From Streptomyces sp. NBC_00539 (GTDB taxonomy: Bacteria; Actinomycetota; Actinomycetes; Streptomycetales; Streptomycetaceae): a stretch of DNA of 64,000 nt. Below, piece after piece: positions 9,033-16,748 of this stretch. Position 1 is the stretch's first letter, and each line of letters starts with the position of its first letter. The notes beneath the pieces are model-generated. The model was not told where the DNA came from, did not search any database, and saw only the letters and a program-made list of their open reading frames with translations. Both the position numbers and the translations under genes were made by a program. The stretch lies in the NCBI RefSeq assembly GCF_036346105.1, contig NZ_CP107811.1, positions 1,983,501 through 2,047,500 on the forward strand. The letters run 5' to 3'.

Positions 9033-9290
9033 ATGGGCCTCTTGGACAATCTGAAGGCCAAGCTCGGGCCGGCGAAGGACAAGGTCGGCGACCTCGCGCA
9101 GCAGCACGAGGGCAGGATCGGCGAGGGTCTGGACAAGATGGCCAAGGTCGTGGACTCCAAGACCAAGGGCAAGTACAGCGGCCAGATCACGGCGGGCACG
9201 AGCAAGGCGAAGGGCGCCCTGGGCAAGATCGCCCACAAGGACGATCCCGGTCACGGTCCCGGCGGGCCGACGCCGTCGGCGACCGGCTGA
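9033..9290 (+). CDS. MT0933-type antitoxin family protein
   Basis: Predicted 85-aa basic, Lys/Gly-rich protein: MGLLDNLKAKLGPAKDKVGD, then QQHEGRIGEGLDKMAKVVDS and the signature KYSGQI. This matches the MT0933_antitox family, named from a proposed mycobacterial toxin-antitoxin pair. The body looks like one or two amphipathic helices resembling stress or CsbD-like proteins. No toxin-like gene lies next to it; its only same-strand neighbour is the 68-aa acidic protein. The antitoxin label is therefore a family name rather than a demonstrated role here. The start at 9033 has a weak GGACGG upstream. A hairpin at 9299-9337 ends the unit. Confidence 0.8.
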   Translation: MGLLDNLKAKLGPAKDKVGDLAQQHEGRIGEGLDKMAKVVDSKTKGKYSGQITAGTSKAKGALGKIAHKDDPGHGPGGPTPSATG

Positions 9291-9298
9291 GTCGTCCG

Positions 9299-9337
9299 CG
9301 AAGGGGTGCGGGGTCCGAGGGGCCCCGCGCCCCTTCG
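9299..9337. terminator. Bidirectional hairpin terminator
   Basis: CGAAGGGG plus GCGGGG (9299-9313) pair with CCCCGC plus CCCCTTCG (9323-9337), with a single T/G mismatch. It lies between the convergent antitoxin gene and the dioxygenase-like gene. Confidence 0.75.
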
Positions 9338-9359
9338 GCGTACCGCCGCCGGGCGGGTT

Positions 9360-10109
9360 TCAGGACCAGGCAGCGACGAAGTAGCCCACCCCGTACGGGG
9401 CGTCCTCGTACAGCAGCCGGCCGTCGAGCCCCGCGCCCTCCGCGGCGCCGGCGAGGACCTGCCAGGGCGCCCGGCCGGCGGCCTGGAGTTCGGCGGCGAG
9501 CGTGACGTCGAGTCCGGCGAGGGCGGCGGTGTCCGCGGTGGCGAGGGCGGCTGCTGCGGCGGTGTCGAAGGCTCCGGCGCGCTCGTCGAGGTAGCCGGGC
9601 GCCTTCAAGGTCCGGCAGGCGCTGCCGTCGCCCATGACGAGCAGGGCGACCCGGTCCTCCCGGGCGGCGAGGTCGCGGCCCGCGCGCAGGGCCTCCCCGG
9701 TCTCCAGGGAGTGCGCCACCGCGAGCCCCTCGACGGGCGCGGCGCCCCAGCGCGCGTGGTCCAGCAGCCAGGCGCCGACGGCCAGGGCCGGCGGGAGCGG
9801 CCGCGTACCGGCGTCCGGCTCCTCGCCGGACCGGACCCCGTCGCCGGGGCGGACGCCCTCGCCGAGCCGTACACCGGAGTCGACGCCGAAGCCGTGGAAG
9901 CCTCCCCGGGAACCCTGGGGGTACGGGCCGACCTGGTCGTCGGACGACGCGGCGCCCACGACGACCAGCAGGCCGGGCCTGGAGGCCGCGAGCACGGCGA
10001 GCGCGTCGGAGCAGGCGGTACGGGCCCCGTCCAGTTCGGCGGCGGCCCCCGCGGCGACCTCCGGCACGAGGAGCGGCGGGGCGGGACAGACGGCAGCGGC
10101 TACGAGCAT
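9360..10109 (-). CDS. Class III extradiol dioxygenase subunit B-like protein
   Basis: Predicted 249-aa cytoplasmic protein with the LigB-like fold pattern: an N-terminal strand with VCPAPPLLVPEVAAG, a central LLVVVGAASSD strand, GDGSA, and a C-terminal DAPYGVGYFVAAW. In true class III ring-cleaving dioxygenases a His in the PHPP-like motif binds iron; here that position is Ala (PAPP), so ring cleavage is doubtful. The position between miaB and miaA is shared with other actinobacteria, so the protein may be connected to tRNA modification or another conserved housekeeping task. A run of GVRxG-like repeats occurs around residues 80-100. The start is ATG 10109 with only a weak ribosome site. Confidence 0.75.
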   Translation of the reverse strand: MLVAAAVCPAPPLLVPEVAAGAAAELDGARTACSDALAVLAASRPGLLVVVGAASSDDQVGPYPQGSRGGFHGFGVDSGVRLGEGVRPGDGVRSGEEPDAGTRPLPPALAVGAWLLDHARWGAAPVEGLAVAHSLETGEALRAGRDLAAREDRVALLVMGDGSACRTLKAPGYLDERAGAFDTAAAAALATADTAALAGLDVTLAAELQAAGRAPWQVLAGAAEGAGLDGRLLYEDAPYGVGYFVAAWS

Positions 10110-10188
10110 GATCCGCAGCCTAGCCGGGCGCGGCCCGCTCCGGGCCCCCCGCGGGGACCCCCTCGCACCCGCCCGGCGCGCCGCGGGA

Positions 10189-11709
10189 TCAGGCGGTCAC
10201 GGCGCAGCCGGAGCTGGCCGGCGGCAGCGGGGCCGGGACGCCCAGGGTGGGGATGCCGAGCATGACGCCCGCCGGCTGGGCCGGGGCGGCGTTGCGCTTC
10301 TCCCACGCGTCGCCGGCGCGGGTGCGCCGCACGGAGCGGGCCGGGCCTTCGGCCAGCAGGTGGTGCGGGGCGGCGTAGGTGATGTCGACGGTCACGACGT
10401 CACCGGGGCGGACCTCCTGGTCCGGCTTCGTGAAGTGCACGAGGCGGTTGTCGGGGGCGCGGCCGGAGAGCCGGTGCGTGGCGCCGTCCTTGCGGCCCTC
10501 GCCCTCCGCGACCATGACTTCGAGGGTGCGGCCGACCTGCTTCTTGTTCTCCTCCCAGGAGATCTCCTCCTGGAGGGCGACCAGGCGCATGTACCGCTCC
10601 TGGACGACTTCCTTGGGGATCTGCCCCTCCATCTCCGCGGCGGGGGTGCCGGGGCGCTTGGAGTACTGGAAGGTGAAGGCGTTCGCGAAGCGGGCCTCGC
10701 GCACCACGTGCATCGTCTGCTGGAAGTCCTCCTCGGTCTCGCCGGGGAAGCCGACGATGATGTCGGTGGAGATCGCCGCGTGCGGGATGGCGGCGCGCAC
10801 CTTCTCGATGATGCCGAGGAAGCGCTCCTGGCGGTACGAGCGGCGCATGGCCTTGAGGATCGGGTCCGAGCCGGACTGCAGCGGCATGTGCAGCTGCGGC
10901 ATCACGTTCGGGGTCTCGGCCATGGCCGCGATCACGTCGTCGGTGAAGTCGCGCGGGTGCGGGGAGGTGAAGCGGACCCGCTCCAGGCCCTCGATCTGTC
11001 CGCAGGCGCGCAGCAGCTTCGAGAAGGCCTCGCGGTCGCCGAGGTCGGAGCCGTAGGCGTTGACGTTCTGGCCGAGCAGGGTGATCTCCGAGACGCCCTC
11101 GGCGACCAGTGCCTCCACCTCCGCCAGGATGTCGCCGGGACGGCGGTCCTCCTCCTTGCCGCGCAGCGCGGGGACGATGCAGAAGGTGCAGGTGTTGTTG
11201 CAGCCGACGGAGATCGAGACCCAGGCGGCGTACGCGGACTCGCGGCGGGTCGGCAGCGTCGAGGGGAAGGCCTCCAGCGACTCGGCGATCTCGACCTGCG
11301 CCTCTTCCTGGACGCGGGCGCGCTCCAGCAGGACGGGCAGTTTGCCGATGTTGTGGGTGCCGAAGACGACGTCGACCCACGGGGCCCGCCGGACGATCGT
11401 GTCGCGGTCCTTCTGCGCGAGGCAGCCGCCCACGGCGATCTGCATGCCGGGGCGCTTGGTCTTCATCGGGGCGAGCCGGCCGAGGTTGCCGTACAGCTTG
11501 TTGTCGGCGTTCTCGCGGACGGCGCAGGTGTTGAAGACGACGACGTCGGCGTCGCCGTCGGAGCCCTCGGGCGCCCGCGTGTAACCGGCGTCCTCCAGCA
11601 GACCGGAAAGCCGCTCGGAGTCGTGCACGTTCATCTGGCACCCGTAGGTGCGCACCTCGTAAGTTCCCTTGACGTCCACTGCCGTGCTCCGGTCGCTGCT
11701 GCTGGTCAT
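10189..11709 (-). CDS. miaB: tRNA-2-methylthio-N6-dimethylallyladenosine synthase MiaB
   Basis: Predicted 506-aa radical SAM methylthiotransferase that adds the 2-methylthio group to i6A37 made by MiaA. The N-terminal UPF0004 domain has [15 protein letters not shown] and further Cys residues in FNTCAVREN and VGGCLAQ. The radical SAM cluster motif is [23 protein letters not shown] domain follows (about residues 380-445). The C-terminal about 60 residues are extra and of low complexity. The ATG at 11709 is used because it begins just before the conserved [11 protein letters not shown] block; the longer open frame is not supported. It diverges from the TAXI-type gene and is followed by the dioxygenase-like gene after 79 bp. 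Confidence 0.96.
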   Translation of the reverse strand: MTSSSDRSTAVDVKGTYEVRTYGCQMNVHDSERLSGLLEDAGYTRAPEGSDGDADVVVFNTCAVRENADNKLYGNLGRLAPMKTKRPGMQIAVGGCLAQKDRDTIVRRAPWVDVVFGTHNIGKLPVLLERARVQEEAQVEIAESLEAFPSTLPTRRESAYAAWVSISVGCNNTCTFCIVPALRGKEEDRRPGDILAEVEALVAEGVSEITLLGQNVNAYGSDLGDREAFSKLLRACGQIEGLERVRFTSPHPRDFTDDVIAAMAETPNVMPQLHMPLQSGSDPILKAMRRSYRQERFLGIIEKVRAAIPHAAISTDIIVGFPGETEEDFQQTMHVVREARFANAFTFQYSKRPGTPAAEMEGQIPKEVVQERYMRLVALQEEISWEENKKQVGRTLEVMVAEGEGRKDGATHRLSGRAPDNRLVHFTKPDQEVRPGDVVTVDITYAAPHHLLAEGPARSVRRTRAGDAWEKRNAAPAQPAGVMLGIPTLGVPAPLPPASSGCAVTA

Positions 11710-11828
11710 GGAACAAGGGTAGGCGCTCCCCGGATGCCCTCCGGCCCGCAGCCGCGGGGGCGGTGGTCCACCGGTGCACGGCATCCGGGCCGTGACAGGA
11801 CGCCGGGCGGGGTGGCAGGATCGCCGGC

Positions 11829-12824
11829 GTGCACCTCGTACCGCCCCGCGTGAGCCGGCGTCGCGCCCTGTGGGGCCTGGCGGCGGTGCTCGCCGTGTGC
11901 GGGCTGCTGGTGTGGTGGCTGAGGCCCTTCGGGGAGCCGGAGCCCAGCGGCAGCCTCACTTTCAGCACGGGCGTCCGTACCGGCGTCTACCACCGCTACG
12001 GGGAGCTGCTGGAGCAGGCGCTCGCCACCGACATGCCCCGGGTCACGGTGAAGCTGGAGCCCAGCGAAGGCTCCCAGCAGAACCTCCAGCGGGTGGCCGC
12101 CGGGGAGGCCGACTTCACCATCGCGACGGCGGACGCGGTCGCCAAGTACCGGCTCGACGGGAAACCGGGGGCGGAGCGGCTGCGGGGCGTCGCGCGGCTC
12201 TACGACGACTACGTGCAGTTGGTGGTGCCCGCCGGATCGCCGGTGCAGTCGGCGCGGGACCTCAAGGGGAAGCGGGTCGCGGTCGGCCAGGCCGGGTCCG
12301 GGGTGCGGCTGATCTCGGACCGGCTGCTGGCGGCGGCAGATCTGGACCCGGCGCGGGACATCACCCCGGTGTCGATAGGCATCGACACCATGCCCGTGGA
12401 GCTGGAGGCGGGGCGGATCGACGCGTTCTTCTGGTCCGGCGGCCTGCCGACCAACGCGGTACGGGAACTGTCCGAGCGGTTCGAGATCCGGCTCGTGCAG
12501 CTGGGCGACCTCGTCGAGCGGCTCCAGGGCAGCGGCACCCCGTCCCGCTACTACCGGGCGGCGGTGATGCCGCAGGACGCGTACGCGCGGGCCCGCAATA
12601 CCTCGGCGGTGGCCACGCTGGCGGTGCCGAACCTGCTGGTGACCAGGGACGACACCGGTCCTGAGCTGACCGAGCGGTTCACCCGGACGGTGATTTCGAG
12701 CCGGGACCGGATCGGGCACGAGGTGCACGCCGCGCAGCTAGTGGACCTGCGGACGGCGATCTACACCGATCCGCTGGCGCTGCACGAGGGCGCGGCGCGG
12801 TACTACCGCTCGGTCAAGCCGTAG
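11829..12824 (+). CDS. TAXI family TRAP-type solute-binding protein
   Basis: Predicted 331-aa membrane-anchored binding protein. After a basic N-terminus (RVSRRRALW) comes one hydrophobic segment ([16 protein letters not shown]), then [20 protein letters not shown], the typical start of TAXI receptors, and [18 protein letters not shown]. Such proteins capture small organic acids or amino acids for a TRAP permease with fused DctQM membrane subunits. No such permease is visible in the window, so the partner is elsewhere or the protein acts alone as a sensor. The start is GTG 11829 with AGGA about ten bases upstream. Its end faces the ROK gene across a tandem repeat. Confidence 0.88.
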   Translation: MHLVPPRVSRRRALWGLAAVLAVCGLLVWWLRPFGEPEPSGSLTFSTGVRTGVYHRYGELLEQALATDMPRVTVKLEPSEGSQQNLQRVAAGEADFTIATADAVAKYRLDGKPGAERLRGVARLYDDYVQLVVPAGSPVQSARDLKGKRVAVGQAGSGVRLISDRLLAAADLDPARDITPVSIGIDTMPVELEAGRIDAFFWSGGLPTNAVRELSERFEIRLVQLGDLVERLQGSGTPSRYYRAAVMPQDAYARARNTSAVATLAVPNLLVTRDDTGPELTERFTRTVISSRDRIGHEVHAAQLVDLRTAIYTDPLALHEGAARYYRSVKP

Positions 12825-12835
12825 GCGGGGCAGCC

Positions 12836-12987
12836 GTCAGCCGGTCCGCTCCGTCTCCGGGCGGCCCCGTCAGCCGGTCCGCTCCGTCTCCGGGCGGCCC
12901 CGTCAGCCGGTCCGCTCCGTCTCCGGGCAGCCCCGTCAGCCGGTCCGCTCCGTCTCCGGGCAGCCCCGTCAGCCGGTCCGCCCCGAC
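12836..12987. repeat. 33-bp tandem repeat at the end of the ROK gene
   Basis: Four full 33-bp units start at 12836, 12869, 12902 and 12935. A fifth partial unit from 12968 lies in the 3' end of the ROK gene and contains its stop codon. The first two units read GGGCGGCCCC where the next two read GGGCAGCCCC. Because 33 is a multiple of three, each copy repeats the TGA in the same minus-strand frame. The repeat fills nearly the whole gap between the convergent TAXI and ROK genes. Confidence 0.95.
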
Positions 12988-13970
12988 AGCAGCATCGTCG
13001 CCGCGGCGGCCGCGCCGATCAGCCCCGCGTCGGTGCCCAGGCTCGCGGGGACGACCCGCAGGTCCCGCACGAAGGACAGGGTCGCGTACGAGGCCAGGTG
13101 CCGCCGGACCGGTTCGAAGAGGGTGTCCCCGGAGGCGGCCACGCCGCCGCCGATGACCGCGATGCCGGTCTCCACCAGGGTCGCGGTGGCCGCGATGGCG
13201 GCGGCCAGGGCCCGGCCCGCCCGGTCGAACGCGGCGACGGCGACGGGGTGGCCGGCCCGGGCGGCGGCGGCCACCCCCGCGGCGGTGGCGTCCTGGTCCC
13301 CGCCCGGGGTCCAGCCCTGGGCGAGGGCCCAGCGGGCGATGGCCGTGCCCGAGGCGAGGGATTCGACGCAGCCCCGGCCGCCGCAGACGCACGGCTCGCC
13401 GTCGAAGGCGACGCTGATGTGGCCGATGTGACCGGCGTTGCCGGTGGGGCCGGGGTGGAGCCGGTTGTTCAGGATGAGGCCGCCGCCGACGCCGGTGGAG
13501 ACCACCATGCACAGGGCGTCGGCGTGGCCCCGGGCCGCGCCCAGCCAGTGCTCGGCCGCCGTCATGGCCACGCCGTCGCCGGCCAGCACGGCCGGGATCC
13601 GGGCGCCGTGGGCCGCCAGCTCCGCAGAGACCCGGTCCAGGACGGGGAACCCGCGCCAGGCGGCGATGTTGACCGGGCTGACGGTGCCGCGCGAGGTGTC
13701 GACCGGGCCGGCGCTGCCGACGCCGCAGCGGACCACCGACGGCCACAGCGGGCTCCGCGCGAGGTCGGCGACGACCTCGGCGACGGCGGCCATCACCCCC
13801 TCGGCGTCGGTCCCGCGCGGGGTCGGGCGGCGGGTGCCGGCCGTCATCGCCCCGTCGGGGTGCACCAGCGCGCCGGCGATCTTCGTCCCGCCGATGTCGA
13901 TCGCCACGGTGAGGCCATCGGCCGGGCCGGGGCCGCGGTTCGCGGAGGGGGCGGAGGGGGAAGTGGTCAC
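12969..13970 (-). CDS. ROK family sugar kinase
   Basis: Predicted 333-aa cytoplasmic kinase. The ATP-binding DIGGTKIAGALV is near residue 25. The catalytic Asp region is VLAGDGVAM. The ROK zinc motif appears as CVCGGRGCVESLASG, with the glycine-rich GHIGH-type segment just before it. ROK kinases phosphorylate glucose, N-acetylglucosamine, mannose or ManNAc; the exact sugar cannot be read here. Lying 27 bp behind lacI and beside GH5 and GH85 genes, a GlcNAc or mannose substrate is the best guess. The GTG start at 13970 has AGGAG eight bases upstream. The stop codon lies in a tandem repeat that continues beyond the gene. Confidence 0.92.
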   Translation of the reverse strand: MTTSPSAPSANRGPGPADGLTVAIDIGGTKIAGALVHPDGAMTAGTRRPTPRGTDAEGVMAAVAEVVADLARSPLWPSVVRCGVGSAGPVDTSRGTVSPVNIAAWRGFPVLDRVSAELAAHGARIPAVLAGDGVAMTAAEHWLGAARGHADALCMVVSTGVGGGLILNNRLHPGPTGNAGHIGHISVAFDGEPCVCGGRGCVESLASGTAIARWALAQGWTPGGDQDATAAGVAAAARAGHPVAVAAFDRAGRALAAAIAATATLVETGIAVIGGGVAASGDTLFEPVRRHLASYATLSFVRDLRVVPASLGTDAGLIGAAAAATMLLSGRTG

Positions 13971-13997
13971 GGCGGCGCTCCTGGAAGGGGTCGGGGT

Positions 13998-15095
13998 TCA
14001 GTATGCGGCCGGGGCCTGCGCCGTACTGTCGCGGGGTTCCAGCCGGGGCAGCTCGCTCTCCCGCACCCGCGGCGGGCCCCCGGCCAGGACGGCCAGCAGT
14101 TCCTCGGCCGCGAGCCGCCCGAAGCCCGCCGTGTCACGGACGAGGGCGGTCAGCCGGGGATGGGTGACCCGGCACAGGGCCGAATCGTCCCAGGCCACGA
14201 GCGAGAGCCGGGCGGGGACGGGGATCCCGAGGCCGGCGGCGACGGCGGCGCCGGCCACCGCCATCACGTCGTTGTCGTAGACGAGCGCGGTGGGCGGCTC
14301 GGGGTCGGCGAGGACCCGCCGGGTGGCGGCGGCGCCCTCGGCGTCGGAGTAGTCGGTCACCACCGACCGGACGTGGGCCGGGCCGAGGCCGTGCCGCTCC
14401 GCCCAGGCGCGCAGCGAGGCCATCCGGCGGGCGGTGTGGGCGAGGGCGGGCAGGCCCGCGACGTGGGTGATCCGGCGGTGCCCGAGCCGGTGGAGGTGGT
14501 CCAGTACCTGCGCCATGGCTCCGGCGTCGTCCGCCCGGACGGTGGAGAGGGCGGCGGGCGGCCCCTCGGGGCCCACGGAGCCGTCCGGCCCGGTGGTCAC
14601 CGCCGCCGCGGCCGGGTCCGTCGCCGTCGCCGTCGTGCCGACCATCACCGCGGGAAGGCCGAGTCCGGTCAGGAGTTCCGGCCGGGGATCCTGGGTGCGC
14701 GGGTCCACGACGATGACCCCGTCGACGCGCCGTTCCGCCCACCAGCGCCGGTAGACCGCGCACTCCGCGTCCACGTCCTCCACCACCTGGAACAGGAGGG
14801 CGATCCGGCCGGCGGCCAGCACCTCCTGTATGCCGGAGACGAGTTGCAGGAAGAAGGACTCCACCCCGAGGGTGTGCGCGGGCCGCGCCAGGACCAGCCC
14901 GACCACTCCGGCGCGCGCCCCGGACAGGGCGCGGGCCGCGCTGTTGGGCTGCCAGCCGAGCTCTTCTGCGACGCGCCGGATCCGGGCCCGGGTGTCCTCG
15001 GAGACGCCCGGCCGGCCGTTGAGCGCGAAGGAGACGGCGCTCTCCGACACCCCTGCCCGGCGGGCGATGTCTTTGATGGTGGGTCTGCGGGCCAT
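13998..15095 (-). CDS. LacI family transcriptional regulator
   Basis: Predicted 365-aa repressor. The N-terminal HTH and hinge start TIKDIARRAGVSESAVSFAL and continue to WQPNSAARALSG. A periplasmic-binding-protein-like sensor domain fills the rest (RVDGVIVVDPR, HLHRLGHRRITHVAG, LSLVAWDDSALC). The start is the ATG at 15095, giving the family's usual length; the open frame running upstream to 18791 is antisense to the glycosidase genes and is not real. It lies directly upstream of the ROK kinase (27 bp) and divergent from GH5-GH85, so it probably controls both units in response to a glycan-derived sugar. Confidence 0.94.
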   Translation of the reverse strand: MARRPTIKDIARRAGVSESAVSFALNGRPGVSEDTRARIRRVAEELGWQPNSAARALSGARAGVVGLVLARPAHTLGVESFFLQLVSGIQEVLAAGRIALLFQVVEDVDAECAVYRRWWAERRVDGVIVVDPRTQDPRPELLTGLGLPAVMVGTTATATDPAAAAVTTGPDGSVGPEGPPAALSTVRADDAGAMAQVLDHLHRLGHRRITHVAGLPALAHTARRMASLRAWAERHGLGPAHVRSVVTDYSDAEGAAATRRVLADPEPPTALVYDNDVMAVAGAAVAAGLGIPVPARLSLVAWDDSALCRVTHPRLTALVRDTAGFGRLAAEELLAVLAGGPPRVRESELPRLEPRDSTAQAPAAY

Positions 15096-15428
15096 GGCCG
15101 GCTCATCCTCCTGCGGTGGCGCGAACTGCGATGGCCGGACCGTACGCGATCCGGCCCGGCCCGACCGCTTCCCCCGCCGATGCACCCTGGCTCCGAAGTC
15201 GCTTTCCTGATGGGTCAGTTCGGGCACGACCGTGACTGCGCCACTCGGGCGGAGCCCACGAGTACACCCCTTGCCGAGCGCCCCGCACCCACGAACACGG
15301 CAGCGGGCACGGACGTTGCCCGGCCCTGCACACCGGCCGCTCCGGCGCGAATGGCCCTGTTGACTTCCCCTTGGACTCCCGGCAGTTTTCGGTGGGTCCG
15401 GTGCCTTCCTGCGAACTCCGGGACCCCC
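15096..15428. promoter_or_regulatory. Divergent control region between lacI and the glycosidase genes
   Basis: This 333-bp gap must hold promoters for lacI-rok (left) and GH5-GH85 (right). A palindrome at 15133-15156 is the clearest element. A TTGACT hexamer (15360-15365) could be a -35 for the GH5 gene, but no good -10 follows at 16-19 bp. I see no small gene in it. Confidence 0.5.
15133..15156. promoter_or_regulatory. Candidate operator (inverted repeat)
   Basis: GGCCGGA (15133-15139) and TCCGGCC (15150-15156) form perfect 7-bp arms around 10 bases, 38 bp before the lacI start codon. LacI-type repressors bind palindromes in this position. No second copy nearer the GH5 gene was found. Confidence 0.35.
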
Positions 15429-16715
15429 ATGCCCGACGGCCGCCCCCTTCCGCCCCCCGTCCGCAGTCCGCGCTTCGGCGTCAACTACACCCCCGCGCGG
15501 GGGTGGTTCCACCACTGGCTGGACTTCGACCTCGGTGACGTGCGGGCCGACCTCGACTCGATCGCCGCCCTCGGCCTGGACCACGTCCGGGTCTTCCCGC
15601 TCTGGCCGGTGTTCCAGCCGAACCGCACGCTCATCAGGCCCCGCGCCGTCGAGCAGCTGGTCGCACTCGCCGACGCGGCCGCCGAGCGCGGACTGGACGT
15701 CGCCGTGGACGGCCTGCAGGGGCACCTGTCGAGCTTCGACTTCCTGCCCGCGTGGACCCGGACATGGCACCGGCGCAACATCTTCCGCGACCCGGACGTG
15801 GTCTGCGCGCAGGAGGAGTACCTGACCACGCTGGCCGCCGCCCTCGCGGACCGGCCCAACTTCCTCGGCATGACCGTGGGCAACGAGATCAACCAGTTCG
15901 CCGACGCCCCGCACCCCGACCCCGACCGCATCGACGCGGCCCGGGCCGCGCGCTGGCTGGAGCGGATGCTGGCCGCCTGCGACAAGGGGGCCCCCGGCCG
16001 GTTCCACGTCCACGCCGAGTACGACGCCGCCTGGTACCAGGACGGGCACCCCTTCACCCCGGCCCAGGCCGCCCGGCTGGGCGCGGCCACCGCCGTGCAC
16101 TCCTGGGTGTTCAACGGCACGGCTCAGCGCCACGGGGCCACCGGGACGGCGACCGAGCACCACGCCGCGTACCTGATCGAGCTCGCCAAGGCCTGGGCGG
16201 TGGACCCGCACCGGCCGGTGTGGCTCCAGGAGGTCGGGGCTCCGGCCCCGCTGGTCCCGCCCGAGCAGGCGGCGCGGTTCACCGGGGCCACCGTGGCCAA
16301 CGCGCTGGACTGCGCGGACGTGTGGGGCGTGACCTGGTGGTGTTCGCACGACGTGTCGCGGGAGCTGGCGGACTTCCCGGAGCTGGAGTACGGCCTCGGC
16401 CTGCTCACCAACGACCGCCGGGTCAAGCCCGCCGGAGCCGCGCTGGCCCGGATCGCCGCCTCGTGGCGGGGCCGCGAGCACCGGCCGCCGCCCCGCTCGA
16501 CCGCGCTCGCCGTCGACGTCGGCGGGGCGGAGGCCGCGCCGGGCCGTTCGGTGTGCGGGCCGGGCGGGGCGTTCTTCGAGGCCTGGGCGGCGCTGACCGC
16601 GCGGGGGCTGCGCCCGGCGGTGGTCCTGGCGGATCTGGCCCGGGACCCGGCGCACCTGTCGGCGCGCGGCATCACCGAGGTTCTGCACCTGCACGACGTG
16701 ACCGGCACCGCCTGA
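15429..16715 (+). CDS. GH5-type glycoside hydrolase (beta-mannosidase-like candidate)
   Basis: Predicted 428-aa TIM-barrel enzyme with no signal peptide, so probably cytoplasmic. The acid/base Glu lies in TVGNEINQF (about residue 155) and the nucleophile Glu in WLQEVGAP (about 275), the two-Glu arrangement of clan GH-A; WGVTWWCSHD marks the last barrel strand. From memory the start FGVNYTPARGWFHHWLDFDL resembles the GH5 subgroup with intracellular beta-mannosidases acting on Man-beta-1,4-GlcNAc, but subfamily needs a search. The ATG at 15429 begins just before the conserved core, with a weak ribosome site. GH85 follows 33 bp later, giving a plausible two-step pathway: GH85 outside the cell, this enzyme inside. 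Confidence 0.85.
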   Translation: MPDGRPLPPPVRSPRFGVNYTPARGWFHHWLDFDLGDVRADLDSIAALGLDHVRVFPLWPVFQPNRTLIRPRAVEQLVALADAAAERGLDVAVDGLQGHLSSFDFLPAWTRTWHRRNIFRDPDVVCAQEEYLTTLAAALADRPNFLGMTVGNEINQFADAPHPDPDRIDAARAARWLERMLAACDKGAPGRFHVHAEYDAAWYQDGHPFTPAQAARLGAATAVHSWVFNGTAQRHGATGTATEHHAAYLIELAKAWAVDPHRPVWLQEVGAPAPLVPPEQAARFTGATVANALDCADVWGVTWWCSHDVSRELADFPELEYGLGLLTNDRRVKPAGAALARIAASWRGREHRPPPRSTALAVDVGGAEAAPGRSVCGPGGAFFEAWAALTARGLRPAVVLADLARDPAHLSARGITEVLHLHDVTGTA

Positions 16716-16748
16716 CCCCGCCACCGACGCACCGCCCGAGGAGCCACC

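Noticed and set aside
12836-12987. CRISPR-like array
   Set aside because: Units are directly adjacent with no variable spacers and no cas genes lie nearby.
12814-13746. A minus-strand frame encoding ADRLTGLPGDG repeats
   Set aside because: It is the shifted frame of the ROK gene run into the 33-bp repeat; the ROK frame has all family motifs and stops at 12969.
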